This document shows positions 33,731 to 42,115 of a DNA stretch of 64,000 bases, piece after piece. This stretch comes from Rathayibacter caricis DSM 15933 (GTDB lineage Bacteria; Actinomycetota; Actinomycetes; Actinomycetales; Microbacteriaceae). The notes under the pieces were generated by a model. It did no database searches and was not told where the DNA came from. It worked only from the letters and a program-made list of their open reading frames with translations. The stretch's first letter is position 1. Every line of letters begins with the position of its first letter. Location: positions 1,364,001 through 1,428,000 of the forward strand of contig NZ_PZPL01000001.1 in NCBI RefSeq assembly GCF_003044275.1. Direction: 5' to 3'. The position numbers were made by a program, and so were the translations under genes.

Positions 33731-35446
33731 CTGTACGAACCGCACCTTCTCCGCGTACTCAAAGTGATTTTTTACGAGATCTGAGACGTCGATGTTCTGC
33801 AGCTTGCTCGAGACCGGGGTGAAGCCGGTGAGCCCGGCGGCGGTCTCTCCTGCCTGCGCGACTCGGTAGACGAACTTCAGCACGTTGTCGTTGCTCGAGT
33901 GGTAGCAGTAAACGCCCTCATCGACGGCGGCGGTCAGCGAGGTCCAGTCGCCCTTCGCTCCGATGGCGGCACCGAGCAGGTGAGCGGCCTCGATCCTCGG
34001 TCCGCCGGGCTTCGTGCCCATCGCTTCGGCGGCCACCACCATCAAGCGCGCTCCGAGGCTGTGCCCGATGAGTACGTAAGACTCCGCCTCAGTACGAGCC
34101 AGCAGGTCTCCGAGGATGACCCCGGTCTTGTCTGCACGGCTTTTAGCGACGTGCCACGGGTTCTTCGCCAGGTCTGCTGCGATCAGGCCCGGCCCGACGA
34201 CGTTGCCGAGCAGCCTGGCACCGGCCTTCGTGGCGAGGGCTGCAGCGGCTCGTGCCACGGCCACGCCTCCGGCCTTCCCTGCAGAGCCCGTCACAAGATC
34301 TCCGAGGTCGCGGATCTCCTTCGATCCCCACCTCACCCGATAGACCGGGGAGTCGGGGTACCGCTCGTCGACGATCGCCTTCCACCCGCCCCACTTCTCA
34401 CCTGCGCCCTCGGTGAGGAAGCCGTTCGCCACGATCACCGGCACCCCTCCCTTGCCCGGGCGGAGCAACTCGATGCCGAAGGACTTGTCCTCACGGAGGT
34501 AGGCATTCGAGACGGATGCGCCCAGTACTCCTCCGACAGCAGCTCCGACCGCGGTGACGACGGTCGTTCCTCCGGCCATGCCGAGCCCGCCCGCGGCGAG
34601 AGTCCCTCCGCCGAGCAGCGCGAGACCGTGCGAGCTGGCGGCGGCGCCGGACAATCCGCCGAACACACCGAGCGATCCGATAGCTCCGCCGATCGCGGGA
34701 GCTGCGAGAAGGGCGACAGGGGCAGCGACCGTCAGGAGGGCGGCGCCGCCGAGCACGATTTTCGAGGTGGCCATGAGGTCCGGCTTCTCGTACTTCAGGA
34801 AGTCTTCGTAGTCGTGGAGCTCGCCGAAGGTGCCGTGCGCCTTCTCGAAGCCGGGAATGTCGTGTCGGTGCTCGGCGCAGAACTGGGGAACTCGAACCGC
34901 GCCCCGTTCGCGCACGGCCATGTTGCTGCATCCGGAAGCCAGGCACGGGAGCGTGGGCGACCCGCAGCCCTGACAGACGTAGACCGGGAGCTGTCCGGCG
35001 GGCCGGTTCGACTTCCGATGCTCGGTCTTGAAGAAGCAGGAGGAGCACCAGGCCTGCTCGACGTCGAGGAGCGAGACGTCGTCGGCGACGTCCGCGATCC
35101 ACTGCGCGGTCTTCGCGTAGACGTCGGCCTGCTTCTGCGCGGTCTTGCGGTCTTCCTCCACCTGCCGGAGGGCGGCCTTCTGCTCTGCCGGGTCGGAGAG
35201 GGCGAGAGCCTCGGCGTTGGAGGCCGAGCGGGCCGCGAACCAGGTTTTCGCGTAGGCCCACATGTTGCTGCGCAGGGCGGGATTGCTCGCGAGCTCGGTC
35301 TCGCGGTCTGCGGACGGCTCGAGGTCGTGAAACTCGCCGGAGAGTGTCAGCGTCGCTCCCTGGTCCGAAACCACATCCACTCGCAGGTGGGTTCCTTCAA
35401 CGACATGGGCGTGGAGTGATCCGGGCATAGCCAGATCGTGCCACAC
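33722..35446 (-). CDS. DUF726-type alpha/beta hydrolase with zinc finger
   Basis: 574 aa. A helical N-terminus is followed by a Cys-rich zinc-binding region (about 134-195, CSSC, CQGC, CLASGC, FCAEH). A Gly/Ala-rich hydrophobic stretch (about 228-317) may insert in a membrane. The C-terminal hydrolase has VIVANGF near 337, the nucleophile elbow GHSLG (461-465), a candidate acid in SSNDNV and His in KNHFEY, as in DUF726/TMCO4 proteins. The start could also be the ATG at 35428. GC is near chromosomal, unlike the convergent operon. Lipase or esterase activity is inferred. Confidence 0.8.
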   Translation of the reverse strand: MWHDLAMPGSLHAHVVEGTHLRVDVVSDQGATLTLSGEFHDLEPSADRETELASNPALRSNMWAYAKTWFAARSASNAEALALSDPAEQKAALRQVEEDRKTAQKQADVYAKTAQWIADVADDVSLLDVEQAWCSSCFFKTEHRKSNRPAGQLPVYVCQGCGSPTLPCLASGCSNMAVRERGAVRVPQFCAEHRHDIPGFEKAHGTFGELHDYEDFLKYEKPDLMATSKIVLGGAALLTVAAPVALLAAPAIGGAIGSLGVFGGLSGAAASSHGLALLGGGTLAAGGLGMAGGTTVVTAVGAAVGGVLGASVSNAYLREDKSFGIELLRPGKGGVPVIVANGFLTEGAGEKWGGWKAIVDERYPDSPVYRVRWGSKEIRDLGDLVTGSAGKAGGVAVARAAAALATKAGARLLGNVVGPGLIAADLAKNPWHVAKSRADKTGVILGDLLARTEAESYVLIGHSLGARLMVVAAEAMGTKPGGPRIEAAHLLGAAIGAKGDWTSLTAAVDEGVYCYHSSNDNVLKFVYRVAQAGETAAGLTGFTPVSSKLQNIDVSDLVKNHFEYAEKVRFVQGP

Positions 35447-35614
35447 GCCCTGCGCTCGGTCGGCGTGGATGGCTCAGAAGTGCACATCCAGCAGGGCGAT
35501 CTAGGTGCGGCATACATTTTCGGTCGAGAAAATGCACGACTTCTTTCCCGGCAGGCTCCGGGCGTGCATTTTCATCGCGACGGCGTTAGCGGCGCTCGGC
35601 CCGCCAACCACAAA

Positions 35615-35665
35615 CCAAGGTTTGCCTTACTAAGCACACCCTAAGTAAGGTGAGGCGACACTAAG
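35615..35665. promoter_or_regulatory. DtxR/IdeR-like iron boxes before htaA
   Basis: 35615-35634 reads on the minus strand as CTTAGTAAGGCAAACCTTGG, and a second imperfect site spans 35641-35665. Both resemble the TTAGGTTAGGCTAACCTAA consensus and lie within 80 bp of the haem-protein gene. Confidence 0.55.
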
Positions 35666-35691
35666 TCAGACCTCAGAGAGGACCTCCATCC

Positions 35692-37134
35692 GTGGATCCA
35701 CTACGACCCCGAGCCGCCCGCGCGTCCGCCGCGCTGCTCGCCACGATCGCCCTGGCCGGCGGGGCGCTCGCGTTCGCGCCCAGCGCCTCCGCCGCGGCTT
35801 CGCCCGGCACCATCACCGACGCCTCCTTCACCTGGGGACTCAGCAATGAGGCCGGGGGTGGCGCGTTCTTCGGTGGCTGCAACTTCCTCAGCGCGGGGAC
35901 GGCCGGCGACACCGGCAGCTCGCGCGTCTGGACCGAGGCCGACGGCTTCTACAAGCAGTCCGAGGGGAACGTCTCGGTCGTGAAGCCGAACGCGTCGGGC
36001 GCGCTCGTGCCCACCAGCTGGGCGACCAAGTGCCAGACGCCGGCGGGCACGCCCGTCACGGCCGCCTCCGCCACTTCGCTGACCAAGAACGCGGTCGTCT
36101 TCGAGAACGGCACCGGCACCGTCGCGGCCGACGGCTCCACCGAGATCGAGTGGGACGGCTCCTTCACGGTCGCGTTCTACGGCGGACTCACGTACTGGAG
36201 CGCCAGCGACCCCGTGCTCGAGATCGACGGCTCGGGCAACGGGCAGTTGACCGCCACGGCGAGCGGCTACGGCACCGACATGAACGACCAGACCAAGTGG
36301 GTGCCGGTCGCACCGCAGACGATCGTGCTCGCCGACATCTCGAACGCGTCGGCCGACGACGACGGCTTCACGGTCACTCCCGACTACCTGGGCGTCGCGG
36401 TCACCACCGAGGCCACTCCGCAGACGACGACCGGAGCGACCTGGGGCTCGTTCCCGCAGAGCTTCGTCGACTTCCAGAACCTGACCGGCCAGAGCAGCTA
36501 CTGGTACAGCTCGGGCGGATCGCGCGATGCGGCGAAGCCCGCCGCCCCTCTGACCGTGGACTACGCGCTCACCCCCGCGACGACTCCGACCACGCCGCCG
36601 ACCACCCCGCCCACGACTCCTCCCACCACCCCGGCCGAGCCGGAGCCCGGTGAGCAGGACATCACGGTCGAGGTGCCCGAGGTGACGGCTCCGCCCGCCA
36701 CCGGCAGCTTCGGCTGGGCGTTCGAGAGCACCGACGCGGTCAGCCTCGGCACGGCCACCCAGGCCGGATCGACGTTCGTCGCGACAGGCGCGCTCAACAC
36801 GATCGCGGTGACCGACACGCGCTCCGGCGGCACGACTCCGTTCGGCTGGAGCATCTCGGGTTCGGTCAGCGACTTCGCGTCGGCCTCGGGCGGCTTCGAC
36901 GCCGGCTACCTCGGCTGGACTCCGTCGGTCGGCAACGCGGGCAGCGGAGTGGTCGCGGGAGCGGCCGTCGGCTCGACCCTCGAGAGCGGCGCGGGCCTGT
37001 CGGACGCGGCGACGCTCGCCTCCAGCACCGCCGCGGCCAGCGCCGACGTCGACGCGGCACTGCGCCTCGTGATCCCGACGACGACGCCGGCAGGCGACTA
37101 CTCGGCGACGCTCACCATCACGGCGCTGGGCTGA
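35692..37134 (+). CDS. htaA: Secreted HtaA-domain haem-binding protein with WxL-like tail
   Basis: 480 aa. Signal peptide (about 1-35), then one HtaA domain (about 38-285) with TWGLSNEAGGGAFFGGCNFLSAG and GLTYWSASDP. A Thr/Pro linker (TTPPTTPP) leads to a C-terminal WxL-like domain (about 320-480) with GWSISGSVSDF. HtaA proteins bind haem at the cell surface and pass it to HmuT. There is no membrane anchor; the tail may attach to peptidoglycan with the next gene's product. GTG start with GAGAGGA upstream. Confidence 0.87.
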   Translation: MDPLRPRAARASAALLATIALAGGALAFAPSASAAASPGTITDASFTWGLSNEAGGGAFFGGCNFLSAGTAGDTGSSRVWTEADGFYKQSEGNVSVVKPNASGALVPTSWATKCQTPAGTPVTAASATSLTKNAVVFENGTGTVAADGSTEIEWDGSFTVAFYGGLTYWSASDPVLEIDGSGNGQLTATASGYGTDMNDQTKWVPVAPQTIVLADISNASADDDGFTVTPDYLGVAVTTEATPQTTTGATWGSFPQSFVDFQNLTGQSSYWYSSGGSRDAAKPAAPLTVDYALTPATTPTTPPTTPPTTPPTTPAEPEPGEQDITVEVPEVTAPPATGSFGWAFESTDAVSLGTATQAGSTFVATGALNTIAVTDTRSGGTTPFGWSISGSVSDFASASGGFDAGYLGWTPSVGNAGSGVVAGAAVGSTLESGAGLSDAATLASSTAAASADVDAALRLVIPTTTPAGDYSATLTITALG

Positions 37135-37149
37135 TCCTCTGCGCTGACG

Positions 37150-37167
37150 GCGCGGGGTGACCCGCGC
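37150..37167 (+). terminator. Hairpin after htaA
   Basis: GCGCGGG and CCCGCGC form a perfect 7-bp stem with a GTGA loop about 15 bp past the stop codon. Confidence 0.55.
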
Positions 37168-37324
37168 TGATCCCGCCCGGGGCGGGCCGTCCTCTCGACA
37201 CGGAGGAGGGTCCGCCCCGTTCCCGCGCCTGCCTCGACCACGAGAGCGCCGCGGGACCGGGCTTCCGAGTCCGCCCACTCCTCTTCCTCCCGCCGTTCCG
37301 GCATCGACACTGCAGAGACGACCC

Positions 37325-38287
37325 ATGCGCCGCTTCCCCGCCCTCCTCGCCGCCGCCTCCTTGAGCGTCGCGGCCGCCGTGCTCCCGCTCTCCCCGGCCT
37401 CCGCCGCCGACGGCCCCGCCTGGAGCGTCGGCCCGACCGCGGACGCGTCCGGCGCCACCCGCGCGAACTTCGACTACTCCCTCGACCCCGGCGCCGTGGT
37501 CGAGGACTCGATCTCGGTGCGCAACGACGGAGCGACCGAGCTGGTCCTCGACGTCTACCCGGCCGACGCGTTCACCACCCGCGAGGGCGGCATCGACGTG
37601 CTGACCGCGGGCACCGCCTCCGAGGACGCGGGCACCTGGATCGCGCTCGACTCCTCCTCCGTGACCCTCGTGCCGGGGCAGGAGGCGGCGGTGCCGTTCA
37701 CGGTGACGGTGCCGGCGGATGCGCAGCCCGGCGATCATCCGGCGGGCATCGTCACGTCGCTCCGCGTCGAGGACCCCGACTCGCAGGTGCAGATCGACCG
37801 GCGGCTGGGGACGCGGCTGCAGCTGCGCGTCTCGGGCGAGCTCGTGCCCTCGCTCGAGCTGTCGGACCCGGTGGTCGCGTTCTCGGGGGTCTGGAACCCG
37901 TTCGCGACAGGATTCGTGACCGTCGACTACTCGGTGGGAAACACCGGGAACACGCGGGTGACCGCGCTGGCGGACACGTCGATCGCCGGTCCGCTGGGGG
38001 TCGCGGGGGTGTCGGCGCAGAGGCAGCTGCCGGAGGTGCTGCCCGGGTCGACGATCGACGTGCGCGAGGAGCTCGACGGAGTGGGCGCGCTGGTGTGGCT
38101 GTCGGGAGCGGTGAGTCTGCAGCCGACGAGCGTGGGCTTCGGCGCGGCGACCCTGGATCCGGTGACGGCGGACTTCGCGCTGGCCGCGGTGCCGGTGGCG
38201 ACGCTGCTGATCGTGCTGGTGCTGGCGGCGGGAGTGGTGGTGGCGGTGCTGCTGGTGCGGCGGCGACGGGGTGCGCGGGCCGCGTGA
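37325..38287 (+). CDS. DUF916 (WxL peptidoglycan-binding) membrane protein
   Basis: 320 aa. Signal peptide (about 1-27), a DUF916-type domain (about 30-145) with LDPGAVVEDSISVRNDG, a second beta domain (about 150-270), and one membrane span near 285-310 followed by RRRRGARAA. DUF916 proteins hold WxL-domain partners at the cell wall. Directly downstream of the HtaA/WxL-like gene, so it probably anchors that protein. Confidence 0.85.
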   Translation: MRRFPALLAAASLSVAAAVLPLSPASAADGPAWSVGPTADASGATRANFDYSLDPGAVVEDSISVRNDGATELVLDVYPADAFTTREGGIDVLTAGTASEDAGTWIALDSSSVTLVPGQEAAVPFTVTVPADAQPGDHPAGIVTSLRVEDPDSQVQIDRRLGTRLQLRVSGELVPSLELSDPVVAFSGVWNPFATGFVTVDYSVGNTGNTRVTALADTSIAGPLGVAGVSAQRQLPEVLPGSTIDVREELDGVGALVWLSGAVSLQPTSVGFGAATLDPVTADFALAAVPVATLLIVLVLAAGVVVAVLLVRRRRGARAA

Positions 38288-38330
38288 CGGGCGCGGGTCG
38301 TCGGCGGCGCGAGCCGGGGGTGGGGTCGAG

Positions 38331-38379
38331 TCCTCAGTAGTCGTCGTAGTCGGGTGCCGAGTACGACGACTTCTGCATA
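38331..38379. repeat. Intergenic dyad repeat, family S (copy 1)
   Basis: AGTAGTCGTCGTAGTCGG and CCGAGTACGACGACTTCT form a long imperfect palindrome. Other copies are at 38437, 45211 and 48669. Confidence 0.8.
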
Positions 38380-38436
38380 GTCGGGGGCGGGGCGAGCGGA
38401 GGCGCGTGACGCGGGCTCGGCAGGACGGCGTCGAGT

Positions 38437-38482
38437 CCTCGAGAGTTGTCGTACTCGGCGTCGAGTACGACGACTTTCGCTG
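38437..38482. repeat. Intergenic dyad repeat, family S (copy 2)
   Basis: GTTGTCGTACTCG and CGAGTACGACGAC surround a short centre. It lies within the same gap between convergent genes. Confidence 0.8.
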
Positions 38483-38539
38483 ACTGGGGAACGCGGAGGG
38501 GTGCACGAGCGCCACGAGGGACGCGCAGGCACGTTTACG

Positions 38540-38582
38540 CACAAGTTGCGGGATCCGCTCGCACTTCCCCCAACTTCTGGAG
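38540..38582. repeat. Intergenic repeat, family R (copy 3, diverged)
   Basis: CAAGTTGCGG and CCCAACTTCTGG flank a GC-rich centre; a diverged member of the family R dyads. Confidence 0.6.
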
Positions 38583-38630
38583 GAGCGCGGCGGGAGTCGC
38601 GGGGCCGGGAGGCGGCGGCTCGCGCCGGTT

Positions 38631-38674
38631 CCGCAGAAGTTGCGGTAGCGGCTCGCGGTTACCGCAACTTTTGG
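38631..38674. repeat. Intergenic dyad repeat, family R (copy 4)
   Basis: CCGCAGAAGTTGCGG and ACCGCAACTTTTGG make a clear palindrome just before the convergent HtaA gene end. Confidence 0.75.
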
Positions 38675-38703
38675 AGAGTGGGGGCGGGCAGCCGGGCGGG
38701 CCG

Positions 38704-39945
38704 TCACTCCGGAGGCGCGGGGCGGCGCCAGGGCAGCACGCGGCGGCCCGAGAGGTGCAGCACGGCGAGCACGGCGATCAGCACCGCCAGCGCGAGGGCG
38801 CCGATCAGGAGGGGCAGGAGTCCGGAGCTCGCGACCGCCTCGGGGACGAGTCCGCCACCGTCGCGGACGACGGTGCTCGTCTCGGCGACGAGCCCCGCGG
38901 CAGCCTGCGCGGCCGGAGCGGCAGCGGCACCCGCACCCGCGCCGGCACCCGCCACGGCCCCCGCTCCCGTCGGCCGCTGCGCCACCTCGTTCATCGGCCC
39001 CGCCCCTCCGCCCGCCGCCGATTCCGGAGCCGCCACCACCGCCGGAGCCGAGGCGTCGAAGTTCACCAGCAGCGCGGTCGCCGGCTTGGCCGCGTCGCGA
39101 GTCCCACCCGTCGTCAGCCAGTACCCGGCCTGCCCCGTCTGCACCTGGAACTGCAGGAAGCTCGCCGGGAACGAGCCCCAGTACGCCGCGTTCTCGGCGG
39201 TCCGCGGAGCCTGGCCGCCGGTCTGGCTGGCGACGCCGAGGTACTCGGGCACCACGCTGAAGCCGCCGTCGCCGAGCGGAGCGCCGCGCACCTCCGCGAG
39301 CACGATCTCGGTCGCGGGCAGCGGGCGCCAGAGCGAGGTGTCCTCCATCGAGGTGCCGTAGCCGCTCGCGGTCGCGGTCAGCTGCCCGTTCCCCGCGGCG
39401 TCGAGCGAGAGCACGGGGTCGCTCGCGCTCCAGTAGGTCATGCCGCCGTAGAAGGCGACGGTGAACGCGCCACTCCAGCGCAGTGTGAGGCCGTCGGCCG
39501 AGACGGAGCCGCGCCCGCCGTCGACGACGACCTGCGACTGGGTGCTCGAGGCGAGCGACGACGCGGTGACGGGCGCGCCCGACGGATCCGTGCAGCGCGT
39601 CGCGAAGGAGGCGCGCGTCCATCCGCCGGCCGCGGTCGCCTTCTCGATCGAGACGGCCCCGGCCTCGGCGGCGTACAGCCCGTCGGACTCGGACCAGACG
39701 CGCGCGCCTCCGCTGTTCCCGGCGACGCCGGCGCTGAGGAAGTTGCAGCCGCCGGCGAAGGCACCGCCGGAGGACTCGCGGTTGAGTCCCCAGCGCAGCT
39801 CGGCGTTCTCGATGTCGCCGAAGCCGGCGGAGGTGCCGGTCGGCACGGACACGTCGATGTCGACGCCGTCCTCGACTGCCGCGGCGGCGGGTGCGAGCCC
39901 GAGCGTCAGGGCGGCGGCGAGGAGGAGGGATCCGAGCCGCCTCAT
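38704..39945 (-). CDS. htaA: Membrane-anchored HtaA-domain haem receptor
   Basis: 413 aa. Signal peptide (about 1-23), one HtaA domain (about 35-290) with LRWGLNRESSGGAFAGGCNFLSAG and GMTYWSASDP, an Ala/Gly linker, then a membrane span (about 375-395) and a basic tail. The last gene of the hmu operon; its ATG overlaps the previous stop by 4 bp. Likely captures haem and hands it to HmuT. A paralogue of the secreted HtaA at 35.7 kb. Confidence 0.88.
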   Translation of the reverse strand: MRRLGSLLLAAALTLGLAPAAAAVEDGVDIDVSVPTGTSAGFGDIENAELRWGLNRESSGGAFAGGCNFLSAGVAGNSGGARVWSESDGLYAAEAGAVSIEKATAAGGWTRASFATRCTDPSGAPVTASSLASSTQSQVVVDGGRGSVSADGLTLRWSGAFTVAFYGGMTYWSASDPVLSLDAAGNGQLTATASGYGTSMEDTSLWRPLPATEIVLAEVRGAPLGDGGFSVVPEYLGVASQTGGQAPRTAENAAYWGSFPASFLQFQVQTGQAGYWLTTGGTRDAAKPATALLVNFDASAPAVVAAPESAAGGGAGPMNEVAQRPTGAGAVAGAGAGAGAAAAPAAQAAAGLVAETSTVVRDGGGLVPEAVASSGLLPLLIGALALAVLIAVLAVLHLSGRRVLPWRRPAPPE

Positions 39946-41228
39946 CGCGCGTCCGCCGTCTCGCGGGCCGGCAGATGGCGGGCGGTGGAGAGCTCCTCGG
40001 TGGGGGCGTCGGGGGAGGGAGGAGCGGCGTCGGCATCCGGTTCCGGAGTCGCCGCCACGGGAGTCGCGCTCGACGCAGCGATCCGGGTACCCGGCGACAC
40101 CGCCGCGCCCCCACCGGCTGTATCCGACAAACCACCCGCACCCACTCGCTTCCGCGCCCGCCGCCTCCGAACCCCCCGCACGATCCCCACCACGACACTC
40201 GCCAGCACGAGCCCCGCCGCGATCAGCAGCGCGATCCCGAGCGCCACGTACAGCCACACCGGCACCTCCGGCTCCGCCGCGGCGCTCGGAACCGACGCGG
40301 CCGATGCTCCCGCCACGGTCAGCTCGCTCTCGGCGACCGCCCCGGATGCGGCGCCGGTCAGCGTCAGCAGGTGCGTGCCTCCGCGCAGGTCGCCCGGCAG
40401 GGGCAGCACCCCGGCCACCTCGCCGCGGGTGCCGGCCGTGAGCGGGCCGACGGCCACGACTCCGTCGTCGAGGGTCGCGACGACCTGCTCGGACACGGCG
40501 AAGCCCTGTCCCGTGAACGCCAGCGCATTGCCGGCGACGGCGGAGGAGGCGGTGTAGCCGACGCGCGCGGAGCCGGCCACGGGCGCCTCGGTGGGCGACG
40601 CCTCCGGAGCACCCGCGACAGGGGCCGCACCCGCCGCGGGACCGGGGGCCGCGCCGGCCGCCGGCGCCGCGAACGACACCGGCGTGAACGTCTCGTTGTT
40701 GGCGTTCTTCACCCCGTGCGCGCCGATCGTGATCACTCCGCACTGCACCTCGAGGCAGTCGACGGTCGTCACCTCGCCCGAGCGGTCCTGCGCCTCGAAG
40801 CGCGCCGACGGGATCGTGAGGTCGACGGTGAAGGAGCCGTCGGCCGTGAGCACGCCGTTCGCGGCCGACTCCGTCTCGCTGCCCGGGAACGCGACGAAGC
40901 GCTCGAAGCCCGCGTTGTCCTTCGACTCGGAGTCGGGGACGTAGCGGTAGTCGGTGCCGACCTCGCCGCCGCTGCTCGGTCCCCAGCCTGCGCCCGACAC
41001 CCAGCCGAACAGCACGTAGACGCCGCCGAAGCCGCCCTGGATCGACTGGAAGCCGCGGCCCGAGACCGTGATCGACGTGGCGTAGTCGGGGTCGGCGGCA
41101 CTCGCCCCGTCGGCGAAGGACACCGACACCGAGCCGGCGGCCGACGCGGCGGGGGCGACGAGCGGAGTAGCGGCCACCGCGATGCCGAGGGCGGCGGCGA
41201 GGAGGAGGGTGCGCGGGATGCGGGTCAT
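39942..41228 (-). CDS. Surface protein of the haem operon (HtaA-associated)
   Basis: 428 aa. Signal peptide (about 1-31), an extracellular domain (about 32-185) with GRGFQSIQGGFGGVYVLFGWV and the paired cysteines CLEVQC, an Ala/Pro linker, an Ig-like module, and one membrane span (about 330-355) followed by a cytoplasmic basic and then acidic tail. Its place between hmuV and the HtaA gene, with 4-bp overlaps on both sides, suggests a role in haem relay; direct haem binding is inferred. Confidence 0.75.
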   Translation of the reverse strand: MTRIPRTLLLAAALGIAVAATPLVAPAASAAGSVSVSFADGASAADPDYATSITVSGRGFQSIQGGFGGVYVLFGWVSGAGWGPSSGGEVGTDYRYVPDSESKDNAGFERFVAFPGSETESAANGVLTADGSFTVDLTIPSARFEAQDRSGEVTTVDCLEVQCGVITIGAHGVKNANNETFTPVSFAAPAAGAAPGPAAGAAPVAGAPEASPTEAPVAGSARVGYTASSAVAGNALAFTGQGFAVSEQVVATLDDGVVAVGPLTAGTRGEVAGVLPLPGDLRGGTHLLTLTGAASGAVAESELTVAGASAASVPSAAAEPEVPVWLYVALGIALLIAAGLVLASVVVGIVRGVRRRRARKRVGAGGLSDTAGGGAAVSPGTRIAASSATPVAATPEPDADAAPPSPDAPTEELSTARHLPARETADAR

Positions 41229-42115
41229 CGAGGGTCTCCGATCGGGGGAGCGGGGGAGGGGGATGCGCTGGGGGACGCGAGGTCGGCGCCGGTCCGCCGC
41301 GCCCGCTCCGGCCGGATCGACACCGAGCCGTCGTCCTCGACGGCCACCCGGATCGGATGCCGGTACACCTCGCTCAGCAGCTCGGTCGAAAGCGCCACCG
41401 CGGGCGGACCGTCGGCGCGCACGCGTCCGCCCTCGAGCACGACGACGCGGTCGGCGTACGCGGCCGCGAGCCCGAGATCGTGCAGCACCACCACGGCCGA
41501 GCCGCCCGACTCCGTGTGCGCGCGGACCTGGCCGAGCAGCCGCTCCTGATGGCGGATGTCGAGGCTGGCGGTGGGCTCGTCGAGCAGCACGAGGTCGCAC
41601 TCCTGCGCGCGGACGCGGGCGTAGGCGACGCGGGCCCGCTCGCCGCCCGAGAGCTCGGGCATGCGGCGGTCGCGGAAGGCGGTGACCTCGGCGTCCTCGA
41701 GCGCGCGCTCGATCACCGCGGTCCCGTCGCCGCTCCGGGGCGCCCGGCCCATCTCGACGACCTCGAGCACGGTGAAGGGGAACGACACCTCGTTCGACTG
41801 CGTCAGCACCGAGCGCAGTCGCGCGAGATCGCGGGCGCGGTAGGAGCGGAGGGGGCGGCCGTCGAGGTCCAGCGCGCCGGTCTGCGGAGCGGAGTCTCCC
41901 GCGAGCACCGAGAGCAGCGTCGACTTGCCGGCGCCGTTGGGTCCGACGAGCGCGACGAACTCGCCGCGGTGCAGGCGCAGGTCGACGCCGTCGAGCACGG
42001 GGCGCGCGCCGTAGGAGAGGCCGACGCCGGTGGCGCGCATCCGCTCGCCGTGATCGGAGGCCGGAGCCGCGCCCCGCTCGACGGTCGCGCCGCTCACGCC
42101 CGCACCCCCGCTCAC
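41225..42115 (-). CDS. hmuV: Haem ABC transporter ATP-binding protein
   Basis: 296 aa. Walker A GPNGAGKST, signature LSGGERARV, Walker B DLVLLDEP and the switch His in VVLHDLG are all intact. The GTG at 42115 overlaps the permease stop (GTGA); a second in-frame GTG at 42097 is possible. Powers HmuTU haem import from the cytoplasmic side. Confidence 0.92.
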   Translation of the reverse strand: MSGGAGVSGATVERGAAPASDHGERMRATGVGLSYGARPVLDGVDLRLHRGEFVALVGPNGAGKSTLLSVLAGDSAPQTGALDLDGRPLRSYRARDLARLRSVLTQSNEVSFPFTVLEVVEMGRAPRSGDGTAVIERALEDAEVTAFRDRRMPELSGGERARVAYARVRAQECDLVLLDEPTASLDIRHQERLLGQVRAHTESGGSAVVVLHDLGLAAAYADRVVVLEGGRVRADGPPAVALSTELLSEVYRHPIRVAVEDDGSVSIRPERARRTGADLASPSASPSPAPPIGDPR

